A stretch of DNA of 59,685 nucleotides, from assembly GCA_012271065.1 (NCBI GenBank), contig JAAXHE010000046.1:6873-66557 (forward strand), given 5' to 3'. A model generated the notes under the pieces. The model saw only the letters and a list, made by a program, of their open reading frames with translations, ran no database searches and was not told where the DNA came from. The position numbers were made by a program, and so were the translations under genes. The stretch comes from Candidatus Latescibacterota bacterium. Its GTDB lineage: Bacteria; Latescibacterota; UBA2968; GCA-2709665. Of the stretch, positions 37,650 to 46,782 are shown piece after piece. Positions within the stretch are counted from its first letter, which is position 1. Each line of letters opens with the position of its first letter.

Positions 37650-37979
37650 TCACCCGTGCGGTGGTTCGGATTCCTCGTGACCCGTTGGATCCAGCGGCTT
37701 GTGGAGTGCTTTCTTGATGAGCACACCGGCTTTGAAGTAGCTTTTCTTTCGTGCGGGCACGTAGACGATTTCACCTGTCCGCGGGTTGCGCGCGGCAGGT
37801 TTGGGCTTGGTGTTTTTTACGCCAAGTACTCCAAAACCACGAATCTCGATGCGGTCACCGGAAATGAGGCTCTCGCGCATAGCCTTGAAAAGCGTATCTA
37901 CAACCTCGTAGGCGAGTTGCTTCTTGACGCCCAGCCGGTCGGAAATTTCGAGCGCCAGATCCTTTTTGGTTGTCGTCAT
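37650..37979 (-). CDS. HU/IHF-family DNA-binding protein
   Basis: 109 residues. Classic HU fold: KKDLALEISDRLGVKKQLA, then IEIRGFGVLGVKNTKPKPA, the DNA-intercalating arm ARNPRTGEIVYVPARKK, and FKAGVLIKKAL. The arm with RNPRTGE is typical of HU/IHF. An extra ~12-residue acidic/His tail (LDPTGHEESEPPHG) is present. The start (minus-strand ATG 37979) has GGAGGAG. It bends DNA, a property needed by sigma-54 enhancers. Confidence 0.93.
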   Translation of the reverse strand: MTTTKKDLALEISDRLGVKKQLAYEVVDTLFKAMRESLISGDRIEIRGFGVLGVKNTKPKPAARNPRTGEIVYVPARKKSYFKAGVLIKKALHKPLDPTGHEESEPPHG

Positions 37980-38019
37980 TTTCTCCTCCCGTTTGGCCTG
38001 CTCGATCAAGCCGAAACAT

Positions 38020-38049
38020 AATATAGACCCAAAGTGCTGATTGCCGCAA
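38020..38049 (-). promoter_or_regulatory. Sigma-70-type promoter for the HU gene
   Basis: On the minus strand TTGCGG, an 18-base spacer, TATATT; about 40 bases upstream of the HU start codon. Confidence 0.5.
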
Positions 38050-38066
38050 GAAAAAAATTTACTAGA

Positions 38067-38193
38067 ACTTACACGAATTTTCACCAAACCGGATCCGGAA
38101 TTCAAGGCCGGGATATTTCCATAATCTATTGTTTTTAATGCATTTGTGTCTAAATTCTCCTATTTAATTGAATTTTAGACACTTACACGAATT
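38067..38193. repeat. Pair of 13-base direct repeats in AT-rich intergenic DNA
   Basis: ACTTACACGAATT occurs at 38067-38079 and 38181-38193, 114 bases apart, in the region between the HU gene and the formate dehydrogenase operon. They could be binding sites for one regulator. I see no gene between 38106 and 38842. Confidence 0.5.
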
Positions 38194-38727
38194 ATCTTCA
38201 TTCGCATTCCAGGTTTTCTGCGTCGCGCGAACACAGTATCCGGCTCGATCCGCTAATGGGAACAGGCGATCCCCATGCGGAATTTTCGGTGTTGCTGCAG
38301 GTCAACGGCGGCGTGCGAAGTACGTGGAGATCTCCTTTGGCGGTGTTGACTCGCGATTGGACAGGCAGTGGCGGTAAGGTCGGTGAAAGGGCAGGTTGAA
38401 CGCAACCGGGGCGGTATCGTCAACCCATATGAACCGGCTGTCGGAAGTCCGTCTAAACCCCTAAAATGGTTCGTTCCGCGGGTCTGAACGGATATTCAGC
38501 GTCATCCGAAGAGTCCGCCTATTGCCGCCTCCCGTTTTCTGCCTGCCGATAATTGAAGTGGCTTTGCACCCGGCGACACTGATACCCAGGTCTGTGAACG
38601 GTGTCCTCCGAAATCCGGACCCGCGGTTTCGAGCCCGTCGAAATGCACCCTGCATCACCTCTCCGTATTGACGGGTCGACGCGAAATCTGTCGCGAAATT
38701 ACGAGACTCGACCTGCCGTAACCCGCC

Positions 38728-38756
38728 TTGACAGCTACATTTATCTTGTCTATATT
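38728..38756 (+). promoter_or_regulatory. Sigma-70-type promoter for the formate dehydrogenase operon
   Basis: TTGACA (38728-38733), 17-base spacer, TATATT (38751-38756), 87 bases before the first operon gene. Confidence 0.75.
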
Positions 38757-38842
38757 ATTTCGAGTTGTCACAAGCGTCTCCCGCTGGCAGGATGCCGGTG
38801 GGCGTTATTTTCTGCCAAGCTTGCATCGACAGGGAGTGTGCA

Positions 38843-40507
38843 ATGGCGGACCCTTCGGACGCCGAACTGGTTCGACGCTGGAAAGACGAACCCGCGCCGC
38901 TGCTGCCGGTGTTGCACGCGTTCCATGATCGGGACGGATACGTCTCCGATGAGGCCATCCGGTCTATTTCTGCCGGGTTGAAAACACCACTTGCCGACTT
39001 GTTCGGTACCGTGACGTTTTACCATCACATTTCCCGATCGCCCGGTGGACTCGATAGATTCCGCGTGTGCACCGGCCCGATATGCGTGCTCCGGGGCGCG
39101 CAGGAGATGTGCGACGCCCTGAACGGTGTCCCGATGGCGTGTGCGGGCAGGTGTGACGAACCGGTGCCGGTGATTCAGAACCACCGGGTTCTCGTGGGGA
39201 CGCACGCACGGTACCTTCGGGAGGTCCCCACGCCGCTGCCGGCTGAGAACCCCGGCGGATTGGAGGAGTGCGTCTTTCGTCATATTCGCGCACCTAACCG
39301 TTCGAATCTCGAAGGGTATCACGCGACACGCGGGTACAACGGATTGGAGAGAGCAATAACGCAGATGCGGCCCGCGGAGGTTGTGGAGCGGATCACTGAG
39401 AGCGGGCTGGCCGGCCGGGGAGGGGCCGGCTTCCCTACGGGCGAGAAGTGGAAGGGTGTCGCGGGAGCCGCTGGCGGTCCGAAAACGGTCGTGTGCAATG
39501 CTGACGAGGGAGAACCCGGCTGCTTCAAGGACAGGGCCCTGATGGACTACGATCCGCACGCGGTACTGGAGGGAATGGTCATCGCCGCGTTCGCGACCGG
39601 CGCCACGCGTGGGTTCATCTACCTGCGGTACGAATATCCGCAAACGCTGAATATTCTCGAATGCGCCATCGAAGAAGCGGAGGCCGCCGGTCTGATTGGC
39701 AATGGCATCCTGGGGACGGATTTCGACTTTCAGATACATATCCGTCGCGGGGGAGGGGCCTATGTGTGCGGAGAGGAAGGGTCGTTGCTGAACAGCCTGG
39801 AGGGCAGGCATCCGTTTCCGAGAAACCGGCCGCCGTATCCGGTAACCCACGGGTTTGAGGACCTGCCCACGGCGGTGAATAACGTTGAAACGCTGGTGGC
39901 TGTACCTCAGATCATCCGAAAGGGCGCAGACTGGTACCGAAATCTTGGATTGAACGGCCAGTCGGGCACCAAAGTCATCAGTCTGTCGGGCGATATCGCG
40001 AATCCCGGCAATTACGAAGTTCCGTTCGGCTTGCCCCTGAGAACACTGCTTTACGATTGGGGCGGCGGCGCCCCAGATGGCCGGAACATCCAGGCGGTTA
40101 CGATGGCGGGACTATCCGGCGGCTTTGTAGCGGGCGCCGCGCTTGAAGCGACGCTGGACGAATCCAGCCTCCGCGGTTACGGGTCCTTTCTGGGCGCCGG
40201 GGGCATCATCGTCTTCGACGACAGCAGGGACATGGTGGAGGTTGCCCGATGTGCGATGGCCTTTTTTGCGGACGAGTCGTGCGGCAAGTGTTTTCCGTGC
40301 CGCATCGGCACGCGCCGGCTGGTCGAGCGGCTTGACGGCGATGGCGGATCCGGGCAGGTCGGGCAATGGCGGGCGGAGGTACACGATATCGGCGAGACGA
40401 TGATGGCAACCAGCGCGTGCGGCCTGGGTACGGCGGCGCCACTGGTGACCGAGAGCCTGATGAAGTATTTTCCGGATCAGGTCGAGAGGCACGTGTTACA
40501 ACAGTAG
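38843..40507 (+). CDS. NAD-linked formate dehydrogenase electron-transfer subunit (NuoE-NuoF fusion)
   Basis: 554 residues. The first ~150 are NuoE-like with a [2Fe-2S] set Cys76, Cys81, Cys100, Cys104. The rest is NuoF-like: GLAGRGGAGFPTGEKWKGV (FMN/NADH site near 190), CNADEGEPGCFKDR, and CGKCFPCRIGTRRL near 478 plus a later Cys for the N3-type [4Fe-4S]. It passes electrons from formate to NAD. ATG 38843 has AGGGAG upstream. The catalytic subunit follows after 49 bases, as in soluble NAD-linked formate dehydrogenases (FdsB/HydB-type). Confidence 0.92.
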   Translation: MADPSDAELVRRWKDEPAPLLPVLHAFHDRDGYVSDEAIRSISAGLKTPLADLFGTVTFYHHISRSPGGLDRFRVCTGPICVLRGAQEMCDALNGVPMACAGRCDEPVPVIQNHRVLVGTHARYLREVPTPLPAENPGGLEECVFRHIRAPNRSNLEGYHATRGYNGLERAITQMRPAEVVERITESGLAGRGGAGFPTGEKWKGVAGAAGGPKTVVCNADEGEPGCFKDRALMDYDPHAVLEGMVIAAFATGATRGFIYLRYEYPQTLNILECAIEEAEAAGLIGNGILGTDFDFQIHIRRGGGAYVCGEEGSLLNSLEGRHPFPRNRPPYPVTHGFEDLPTAVNNVETLVAVPQIIRKGADWYRNLGLNGQSGTKVISLSGDIANPGNYEVPFGLPLRTLLYDWGGGAPDGRNIQAVTMAGLSGGFVAGAALEATLDESSLRGYGSFLGAGGIIVFDDSRDMVEVARCAMAFFADESCGKCFPCRIGTRRLVERLDGDGGSGQVGQWRAEVHDIGETMMATSACGLGTAAPLVTESLMKYFPDQVERHVLQQ

Positions 40508-40556
40508 TCCGGTATGGTGCCGACGCCAACGCCCTTGACCGGGAAGGCAGGGAGTG

Positions 40557-43295
40557 ATGACCAGAGAAAAAGATAGAGCCAACGCCGCCACGATGACCCT
40601 GGACGGCGAGACGGTCTCGTTCTCCGACGGGGAAACCGTTTTCGACGTTGCGCAACGGCACTCGATATCCGTGCCGACCCTGTGTTACGACGAACGGCTG
40701 AAGCCCTTCGGAAGTTGCCGCCTCTGCGTGGTCGATGTGGAAGGCGCCCGAACCCCCATGGCTTCCTGCACCACGCCCGCGACGCCCGGGATGGTCGTTC
40801 GTACGGAAACGGATGTGATTCAGAAGTATCGAAAGGTGTTGCTGGAGATGGTGGCGTCGGAAAATCCCGAGATCGACGTGGACCCTCTCAGCGGATACGC
40901 TTCCCAGGAACTGAGCGCACTCGTGGATCGGTACGGCGTACGGACCGGCCGGTTTGCGGGAACTCAGTCCGGACGCAGTAAGGCAGAGGACGACAATCCG
41001 TTTCTGCTGCGGGACTACGACAAGTGCATCTCCTGCTACCGTTGCGTGCGCGTATGCGCCGAGCAGGAGGGAGACGACGCCATCAGCGTGATGAACCGCG
41101 GCTTCGGGACGCAGATTGTAACCGAGTTCGACGGTCTGCTGAAAGACTCGTCCTGTACGTTCTGCGGGCAGTGCATTCAGACCTGCCCCACTGGCGCGCT
41201 CGCGGACAAAAAGGCGCTGCGGGGCGCCAGCGAACCGGGGAAGATCGAAAAAACGCGTACGATCTGCACGTATTGCGGGGTTGGGTGTTCCGTGGACCTG
41301 ATGACGAAAGGGGAGAGAATCGTGGGTATCCAGCCTGCGATGGACGGTCCGGCGAACCACGGCGCGCTCTGTGTAAAAGGACAATTCGCATTCGACTTCG
41401 TGCATCACCGCGATCGCCTGAAGGTTCCGCTTGTACGCCGGAGTGACGGCAGACTGCGCGAAGCGAACTGGGATGAGGCACTGGATCGCGCGGCTCGCGG
41501 TTTCCTAAATGCTCGTACGGAACATGGAAAGTACGGCGCGTATGGCGTGGCCTCCGGCCGTGCGCCTACAGAGGCCGCGTACCTTATGGGTAAATTTATC
41601 CGCGCCGGCTTCGGCACCAACTACATAGACAACTGCAGCCGTGCCTGACACGCCCCAACGGTTGCCGGTCTGGCAGCCACGGTCGGAAGGGGCGCGATGT
41701 CGAATCCGCTGGTCGATATGGACAAGCCCGACGTGTTCTTCTGCATCGGGACAAACATGACCGAGTGCCATCCGGTGGCGGCCACGCGACTGAAGAAAGC
41801 AATTCGGGGCGGTGCAAAGCTGATCGTCGCGGATCCGCGGCGCATTCCGCTGGCGGAGATGGCGGATCTGTATCTTCCGTTGCGTGTGGGGTCGGATGTC
41901 GCTCTCCTGCTGGCAATGGCCCATGTCATTGCGCGGGAGGGTTTGATCGACAATGACTTTGTCAATAGCCGGACGGTGAAGTCTGAAGAATTCCTCGAGC
42001 ACGTGAAGGAATATTCCCCGGAATGGGCCGAGCGGATTACGGGGGTACCGGCGAAGGATATCGAACTCGCCGCGATCTGGTTCGGTATGGCGGACCGCGG
42101 CGCGATCTACTATACGCTGGGAATAACCGAGCATATCTGCGGCGTTGACAATGTCCAGTGCCTGTGTAATCTCGCGCTGATGACGGGTAACGTGGGGCGA
42201 GAGGGTACGGGCATCAATCCGATGCGCGGACAGAACAATATCCAAGGCGCGGGCGATTCAGGAGCCGTTCCGGACAAATTCCCCGGGTTCCAATCGTGCG
42301 ACGATCCGGAGAATGCGGCGAAGTTCTCACGGCTGTACGGTAAGCGTCTGGAAGCTGAAAAGGGGATCACGAAGGTGGCAGCATTGAACCTGTGCGGAGA
42401 CAGGATCCGCGCGATGCTGATCGACGGGGAGAACACGGTCGTGTCCGATCCGGACAGGGCGCATTGCACGCACGCATTGCAGAGCCTCGACCACCTGGTG
42501 GTGATTGACATTTTCCTGACCGAAACGGCCGAACTCGCCGACGTCGTGCTGCCCGCCACTGCCTGGGGAGAGACGGACGGCACGTGTACAAATACGGAGC
42601 GGCGCGTCCAGCGGCTGCGTGCCGCGGTCCCGCCCCCGGGAGAAGCCCGTCCTGACTGGTGGATCATCAGTGAGATTGCGAAACGGCTAGGAACGCCCGG
42701 GTTCGAGTACGCCTCTGCTGAAGACGTGTTCAATGAGCTATGCAGTGTATCTCCAATATACGCAGGACTGGATTGGGACCGGATAGAGCATGGCAATTAC
42801 CACTGGCCGGTCCCTGAGTTCGAACATCCAGGTACCCCCATGTTGCACGAGGGCGAGTTCACAAACGGTCGGGGTATCTTCACGAAGCATCGTTATCGCA
42901 ATCCGGCGGAGACGGTCAGCGACGACTTTCCGGTATGGCTGACAACCGGCCGACGGTTGCAGGCCTACCATACGCGGACTCAGACCGGACGGGCGGCAGG
43001 AATGGACTATTTTCTTTCCGAAGAGACGCTGGAGGTACACCCTTCCGACGTGTCCGCATGGGGTCTTACCGACGGCGGCTGGTGTCAGATGTCCAGCGCG
43101 CGGGGTTCCATCAATATCAAGGTGAAGGCGACACGACAGTCTCCGCGGGGCACGGTGTTCGCAAGTTTTGGCTTTAACGACGTACCGGTGAATATCCTAA
43201 CGGGATCGGGCTACGATCCGGTCACGGAGACAGCGGAATTGAAGGTCTGCCCGGTTCGTATAGAAACAATTGTGCCCGAACCACATACACCATGA
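40557..43295 (+). CDS. fdhA: Formate dehydrogenase catalytic subunit, selenoprotein (TGA 41646-41648 = Sec)
   Basis: 912 residues if the in-frame TGA at codon 364 is read as selenocysteine. N-terminus: [2Fe-2S] (Cys43, 54, 57, 71), then two [4Fe-4S] ferredoxin sets (CISCYRCVRVC, CTFCGQCIQTC), then the Mo-bis-MGD domain with its own cluster (CTYCGVGCSVDL). The active-site stretch is NCSRA-Sec-HAPTVAGLAATVGRG, closely matching the Sec region of E. coli FdhF; the frame is the same on both sides. The C-terminus is a molybdopterin dinucleotide-binding domain (TTGRRLQAYHTRTQTGRA). Reaction: formate to CO2. The next gene, fdhD, begins 9 bases on. An ordinary gene caller would split it in two. Confidence 0.93.
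41646..41690 (+). promoter_or_regulatory. Bacterial SECIS element
   Basis: Starts at the UGA. Stem GGTTGC (41660-41665) pairs with GCAGCC (41673-41678) around a loop containing GGTCT, with CGGTCGG after it. The E. coli fdhF SECIS has the same GGUUGC stem, GGUCU apical loop and following CGGUCGG. It should recruit SelB and tRNA-Sec; neither gene is in the window. Confidence 0.85.
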
Positions 43296-43304
43296 GGATT
43301 AAAG

Positions 43305-44135
43305 TTGAATCCAGGGATTTCACAGCGCGCCGTTTCGAGGGTGGATGATGGCTGCCCGCCGCGTTCGACCCACGACGAACTCGCAGTTGAAGAACCCCTG
43401 GAAATCCGCGTCGCGGGGGATCCGGTAGCCGTTACCATGCGTTCGCCGGGAGAAGATGCGCGGCTGGCCGTGGGGTTTCTGTTCTCTGAAGGGATTATCG
43501 CGTCAGTCGAAGACGTGGGACGGGTCTTTCACTGCGGACGGCCCGGGACCGAAGGATACGGCAACGCGATCGACGTACTTCCTGCGCCCGGGCACAATCT
43601 GGATATCGAACGGGTGAGCGCCAGCCGGCGCGGCACACTCACCACGTCGGCGTGCGGTGTCTGTGGTCGGCAGGACATTGCGGACCTGGTGGCGCGCTGT
43701 GCGGTGTTGCCGCCCGGGCCGAGAATTCCGAAGGAACTGCTCATCGAGTCGATGGAACGGATGACCCGGATTCAGCCCACGTTTTCCCATACCGGCGGCG
43801 TACACGCCGCCGCCGCATTCGATCGGGACGGCCGCGCGCTTGTATGCTCCGAAGACGTTGGACGCCACAATGCAGTGGACAAAACCGTCGGCGCCCTGCT
43901 TTTCGACCGGCTGGTGGGAGCGTCTGCGGGAGCCGCCTTGCTGACGGTGAGCGGAAGAGCGAGTTTTGAAATCGTACAGAAAGCGGCAGTCGCGCGAATA
44001 CCTGTAGTCGCAAGCGTCTCCGCGGCCAGCTCACTGGCGGTTGATCTTGCATCCGATGTGGGTATTACCCTCGCGGGGTTCGTTCGGAGGAAGGGTTTCA
44101 ATCTGTATGCGCACCCTGAACGTGTCGCACAATAA
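43305..44135 (+). CDS. fdhD: Formate dehydrogenase accessory sulfurtransferase FdhD
   Basis: 276 residues. EEPLEIRVAGDPVAVTMRSP, GFLFSEGII, the sulfur-carrying SACGVCG (CGxCG) motif, SHTGGVHAAAAF, EDVGRHNAVDK and SGRASFEIVQKAAVA are all FdhD signatures. It sulfurates the bis-MGD cofactor so that formate dehydrogenase is active. TTG start 43305 is supported by GAGG overlapping the fdhA stop. Confidence 0.95.
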   Translation: MNPGISQRAVSRVDDGCPPRSTHDELAVEEPLEIRVAGDPVAVTMRSPGEDARLAVGFLFSEGIIASVEDVGRVFHCGRPGTEGYGNAIDVLPAPGHNLDIERVSASRRGTLTTSACGVCGRQDIADLVARCAVLPPGPRIPKELLIESMERMTRIQPTFSHTGGVHAAAAFDRDGRALVCSEDVGRHNAVDKTVGALLFDRLVGASAGAALLTVSGRASFEIVQKAAVARIPVVASVSAASSLAVDLASDVGITLAGFVRRKGFNLYAHPERVAQ

Positions 44136-44145
44136 GGAGCAGGCG

Positions 44146-44373
44146 ATGCCTATATTCGAGTTCATCTGCGGAAGTTGCCGTCATCCCTTCGAGACGCTGA
44201 TTCAGGGCAGCCAGAAACCGAGTTGTCCGTCCTGCGGCAGCAGCGATCTCGAAAAGCAGCTATCGGTTTTCGCTGTAAACGGTGGCAGCGGTCAAACCGA
44301 TGCGAGTACGCTGCCGGGACCATGCGGGACCTGCGGAGACCCCAGAGGCCCCGGCGCCTGTTCACTGAATTAG
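44146..44373 (+). CDS. FmdB-family zinc ribbon protein
   Basis: 75 residues. MPIFEFICGSC...CPSCGS is the FmdB-type zinc ribbon; a second Cys pair lies near the end (CGTCGD). FmdB proteins are often found with formate or formamide genes and are thought to be regulators, with little direct proof. ATG 44146 has AAGGAG upstream and 10 bases separate it from fdhD, so it is the last gene of the operon. Confidence 0.88.
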   Translation: MPIFEFICGSCRHPFETLIQGSQKPSCPSCGSSDLEKQLSVFAVNGGSGQTDASTLPGPCGTCGDPRGPGACSLN

Positions 44374-44574
44374 CCTCAATTCGTGGGAAACAGCACCGCG
44401 TCGCCGCGCCGCAGACTTCCGAAACGGGACATAAGGATCGACCGGTAGGATGCCTTCTTCCATCCACGTCCAGTGACCCGAAGCATCCCAGGTATCGTAC
44501 GTCGAATCGCCTGAATTAACTCGCGTCTATTCGATTTAACGTCACCGTAAAACGACGAATCAAGATTGGGCTTT

Positions 44575-44606
44575 GGATCCCGGATCAGGAAACCGGGATC
44601 TTTTTT
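44575..44606 (+). terminator. Rho-independent terminator
   Basis: GATCCCGG pairs with CCGGGATC (44593-44600), followed by TTTTTT. It ends the formate dehydrogenase operon. Nothing else is evident in 44374-44574. Confidence 0.88.
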
Positions 44607-44689
44607 ATTTAACTGAAATCGAAGTAATAATCGAAATAAGTCGATCTTCTTCAGGGTTTACGGCGACATGAAGGTTGTGAGGATTGCAT

Positions 44690-44718
44690 TTGTGCATTCA
44701 GCCATTCCGGGCTATCTT
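44690..44718 (+). promoter_or_regulatory. Possible sigma-70 promoter
   Basis: TTGTGC, 17-base spacer, TATCTT; 128 bases upstream of the methyltransferase fusion. Confidence 0.4.
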
Positions 44719-44845
44719 TGGCGGTGTTGGTCCATTATTGCGTCACCACCGTGCGAACGGCCCTTAGCGCGATATTGTGTCGTTCCGAACGAACAGGAAT
44801 GGTCGCCGGCCTGCCAGGCTGCCGTAGCATCGGAGCGTATTCCGC

Positions 44846-46705
44846 ATGGGCGGCATTTTCTCAAGATCCTACCGCCGCATTCAGAAATCCATAACCGAGG
44901 ACCGTTGTGTGATTCTGGATGGCGGCGTCGCATCTGAATTGGACCGGATAGGCCTCCAGGATCACGCCATAAGCGATCACAGCCTCTGGGGCACCTGGGC
45001 ACTGTACCATGAACCCTATAAGGTGCTGGATGTACACCGACGATTTGTAAAGGTCGGCTGCGACGTGATTTCAACCAACACCTGGGGAATTCTCGAGGGG
45101 TCGGAGATTGACGGGCGCGTGTGGACGGCGGACGAGGGGATATCGCATTGGATGGATGTGGCCCGACGCGGCATCGAATTGGCCCGCCAGGCGAATCGGG
45201 AGTTGGGGAGGCAAGACGAATGCGCGGTGGCCTTCAGCGTGAACGGAGACATCGATTCGTCTCAGCGGCTGGAGCGCCTGCAACTGCTGGCAAGGGTATT
45301 CGCGGACGAACCGCCCGACCTTGTTTTGATGGAGACAATGTCAATCGTCCGGGACGAGCTCACACTTCCGGCGGTTGAAATGATGATTCAGACAGGTATT
45401 CCGGTGTGGCTGAGCTTCCGGCGCTGCCGACAGGGTCTGTGCGGGGTACACGGACAGCATTGGGGCGGTCCGGAAGGAGATTATTTCGGCAGACTGGTCG
45501 GCCGGTTCCAGCGAATGGGGATTGGCGCCCTGTTGATCAACTGTCTGCCGATAGAACACGTACCCGGGATGATCTCGTGGCTGAGGGACTTTACGGATCT
45601 TCCACTGGGCGTATACCCGAATCTTGGTCGTTACCTGGATCCCGGTTGGAAATTCGACACATCGGTCGGGCCCCGGCGCTTTGCAATGCTGGCCGAGGCC
45701 TGGCGTGAAGAGGGGGCGAAGATCGTCGGCGGGTGCTGCGGCGTCACGCCGGATCACATTGCCGAAGCCAGGAAAGCGCTGGCGTGTACGGAGGCGGGTC
45801 GAAAGCGGGTCCAGCCGCACTCCTTCGCGACGGCAGGGATCCGTCATAATGATGCCGTCGTACCGCATCCATGGGTAGACGAGAGCAACAGGACACTCTT
45901 CCCGCTGCCTTTTCCCGAGATTGTGTGCGATCCGGGCGTGTTCGCTCCCACGCAGGGCAGCTTTCTGATCTGGAAGCACCTGTTTCGAACGCGTGCCGGT
46001 CGGGGTCAACGCTGTCTGGACGTGGGGTGCGGCACCGGAATCCTGTCCGTCCAGCTCGCGCTGAACGGAGCGGAACAGGTTGTGGCCATCGACGTCCAGA
46101 AGGAAGCGGTGGGCAATACAATGACGAACGCGTTTCGAAACGGCGTGGCCGACCGCATTTCCGGAAGGGTGCTGGACCTCTATACCTATATTCCCGAAGA
46201 AAAATACGACCTGGTAATCGGCAGCCTGTATCAGATGCCGGTGGATCCCATGAAACAGACTGCCGGGCACCGTCCCGCCGATTTCTGGGGCAGGAACCTG
46301 TTCGATCATCTGCTCACTCTCCTTCCGGAGATGCTGGCCGATGGCGGCGTGGCCTATCTGATGCAGATTTCGGCCTTAAGCCAGGTCCGGACGTCAGAGT
46401 TGATTTCGGCTGCGGGGCTGGAGGCGAAGCTCCTCGACTTCAGCTTTTTTCACTTCAGCCCGACATTCGAAGAAAATACCGACCAGATCCGGCGGGTCGC
46501 CGAGTTATCCGATGCCTTCCACCTCAATTTTGGTCGGGACAACGTTATGGTGATGTACCTGCTGGAGATCAGTCCTGGCGGAAGCAATCAGTGTTCTGTC
46601 CCGGAAATAAGTTGCCTGAATTCGACCGCCGAGTCGCCCGTCTCGCAAGGCGTCTCCGACCTGCGTAAGGTCGGCGAGCGAGGGGAACGTAGCGAGACGG
46701 GATGA
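44846..46705 (+). CDS. Homocysteine S-methyltransferase fused to class I SAM methyltransferase
   Basis: 619 residues. The first ~310 are a Zn-dependent homocysteine S-methyltransferase barrel: VILDGGVASELDRIG near the start, zinc ligands Cys233 (INCLP) and Cys297-Cys298 (GGCCG). After a linker (310-370) comes a Rossmann methyltransferase with the SAM loop DVGCGTGILSV (Asp392) and a DVQKEA acidic residue. The final ~37 residues are encoded by the 155-bp repeat at 46591. A likely logic is methyl transfer from a donor to homocysteine with use of the resulting methyl group by the second domain; the substrates are unknown. I know of no standard protein with this order. ATG 44846 has GGAG upstream. 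Confidence 0.88.
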   Translation: MGGIFSRSYRRIQKSITEDRCVILDGGVASELDRIGLQDHAISDHSLWGTWALYHEPYKVLDVHRRFVKVGCDVISTNTWGILEGSEIDGRVWTADEGISHWMDVARRGIELARQANRELGRQDECAVAFSVNGDIDSSQRLERLQLLARVFADEPPDLVLMETMSIVRDELTLPAVEMMIQTGIPVWLSFRRCRQGLCGVHGQHWGGPEGDYFGRLVGRFQRMGIGALLINCLPIEHVPGMISWLRDFTDLPLGVYPNLGRYLDPGWKFDTSVGPRRFAMLAEAWREEGAKIVGGCCGVTPDHIAEARKALACTEAGRKRVQPHSFATAGIRHNDAVVPHPWVDESNRTLFPLPFPEIVCDPGVFAPTQGSFLIWKHLFRTRAGRGQRCLDVGCGTGILSVQLALNGAEQVVAIDVQKEAVGNTMTNAFRNGVADRISGRVLDLYTYIPEEKYDLVIGSLYQMPVDPMKQTAGHRPADFWGRNLFDHLLTLLPEMLADGGVAYLMQISALSQVRTSELISAAGLEAKLLDFSFFHFSPTFEENTDQIRRVAELSDAFHLNFGRDNVMVMYLLEISPGGSNQCSVPEISCLNSTAESPVSQGVSDLRKVGERGERSETG

Positions 46706-46745
46706 ATCGCCGGTCGAATGGTGAGGAATTTTTGGGACAGGACAC
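46591..46745. repeat. 155-bp palindromic element, copy 2
   Basis: Same length and orientation as the copy at 34211-34365, 11 differences. Tips GTGTTCTGTCCC and GGGACAGGACAC are inverted repeats. Some differences are paired in the stems or keep pairing partly (one mismatch in the 13-base inner arm), so the fold is largely kept. It overlaps the 3' end of the methyltransferase fusion, providing its stop codon, and ends 37 bases before the SDR start. Confidence 0.85.
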
Positions 46746-46782
46746 TCGATCGTCTTGTTCACTCCTCGCGAGAGACTGCAAT

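Noticed and set aside
41697..43295. A separate second formate dehydrogenase gene starting at ATG 41697
   Set aside because: It is in the same frame as the upstream part and lacks the Fe-S domains; the TGA between them fits selenocysteine with a SECIS hairpin.
44676..44690. Sigma-54-like GG...TTGC upstream of the methyltransferase fusion
   Set aside because: The GG-GC distance is 11, not 10 bases, and the -24 part is poor.
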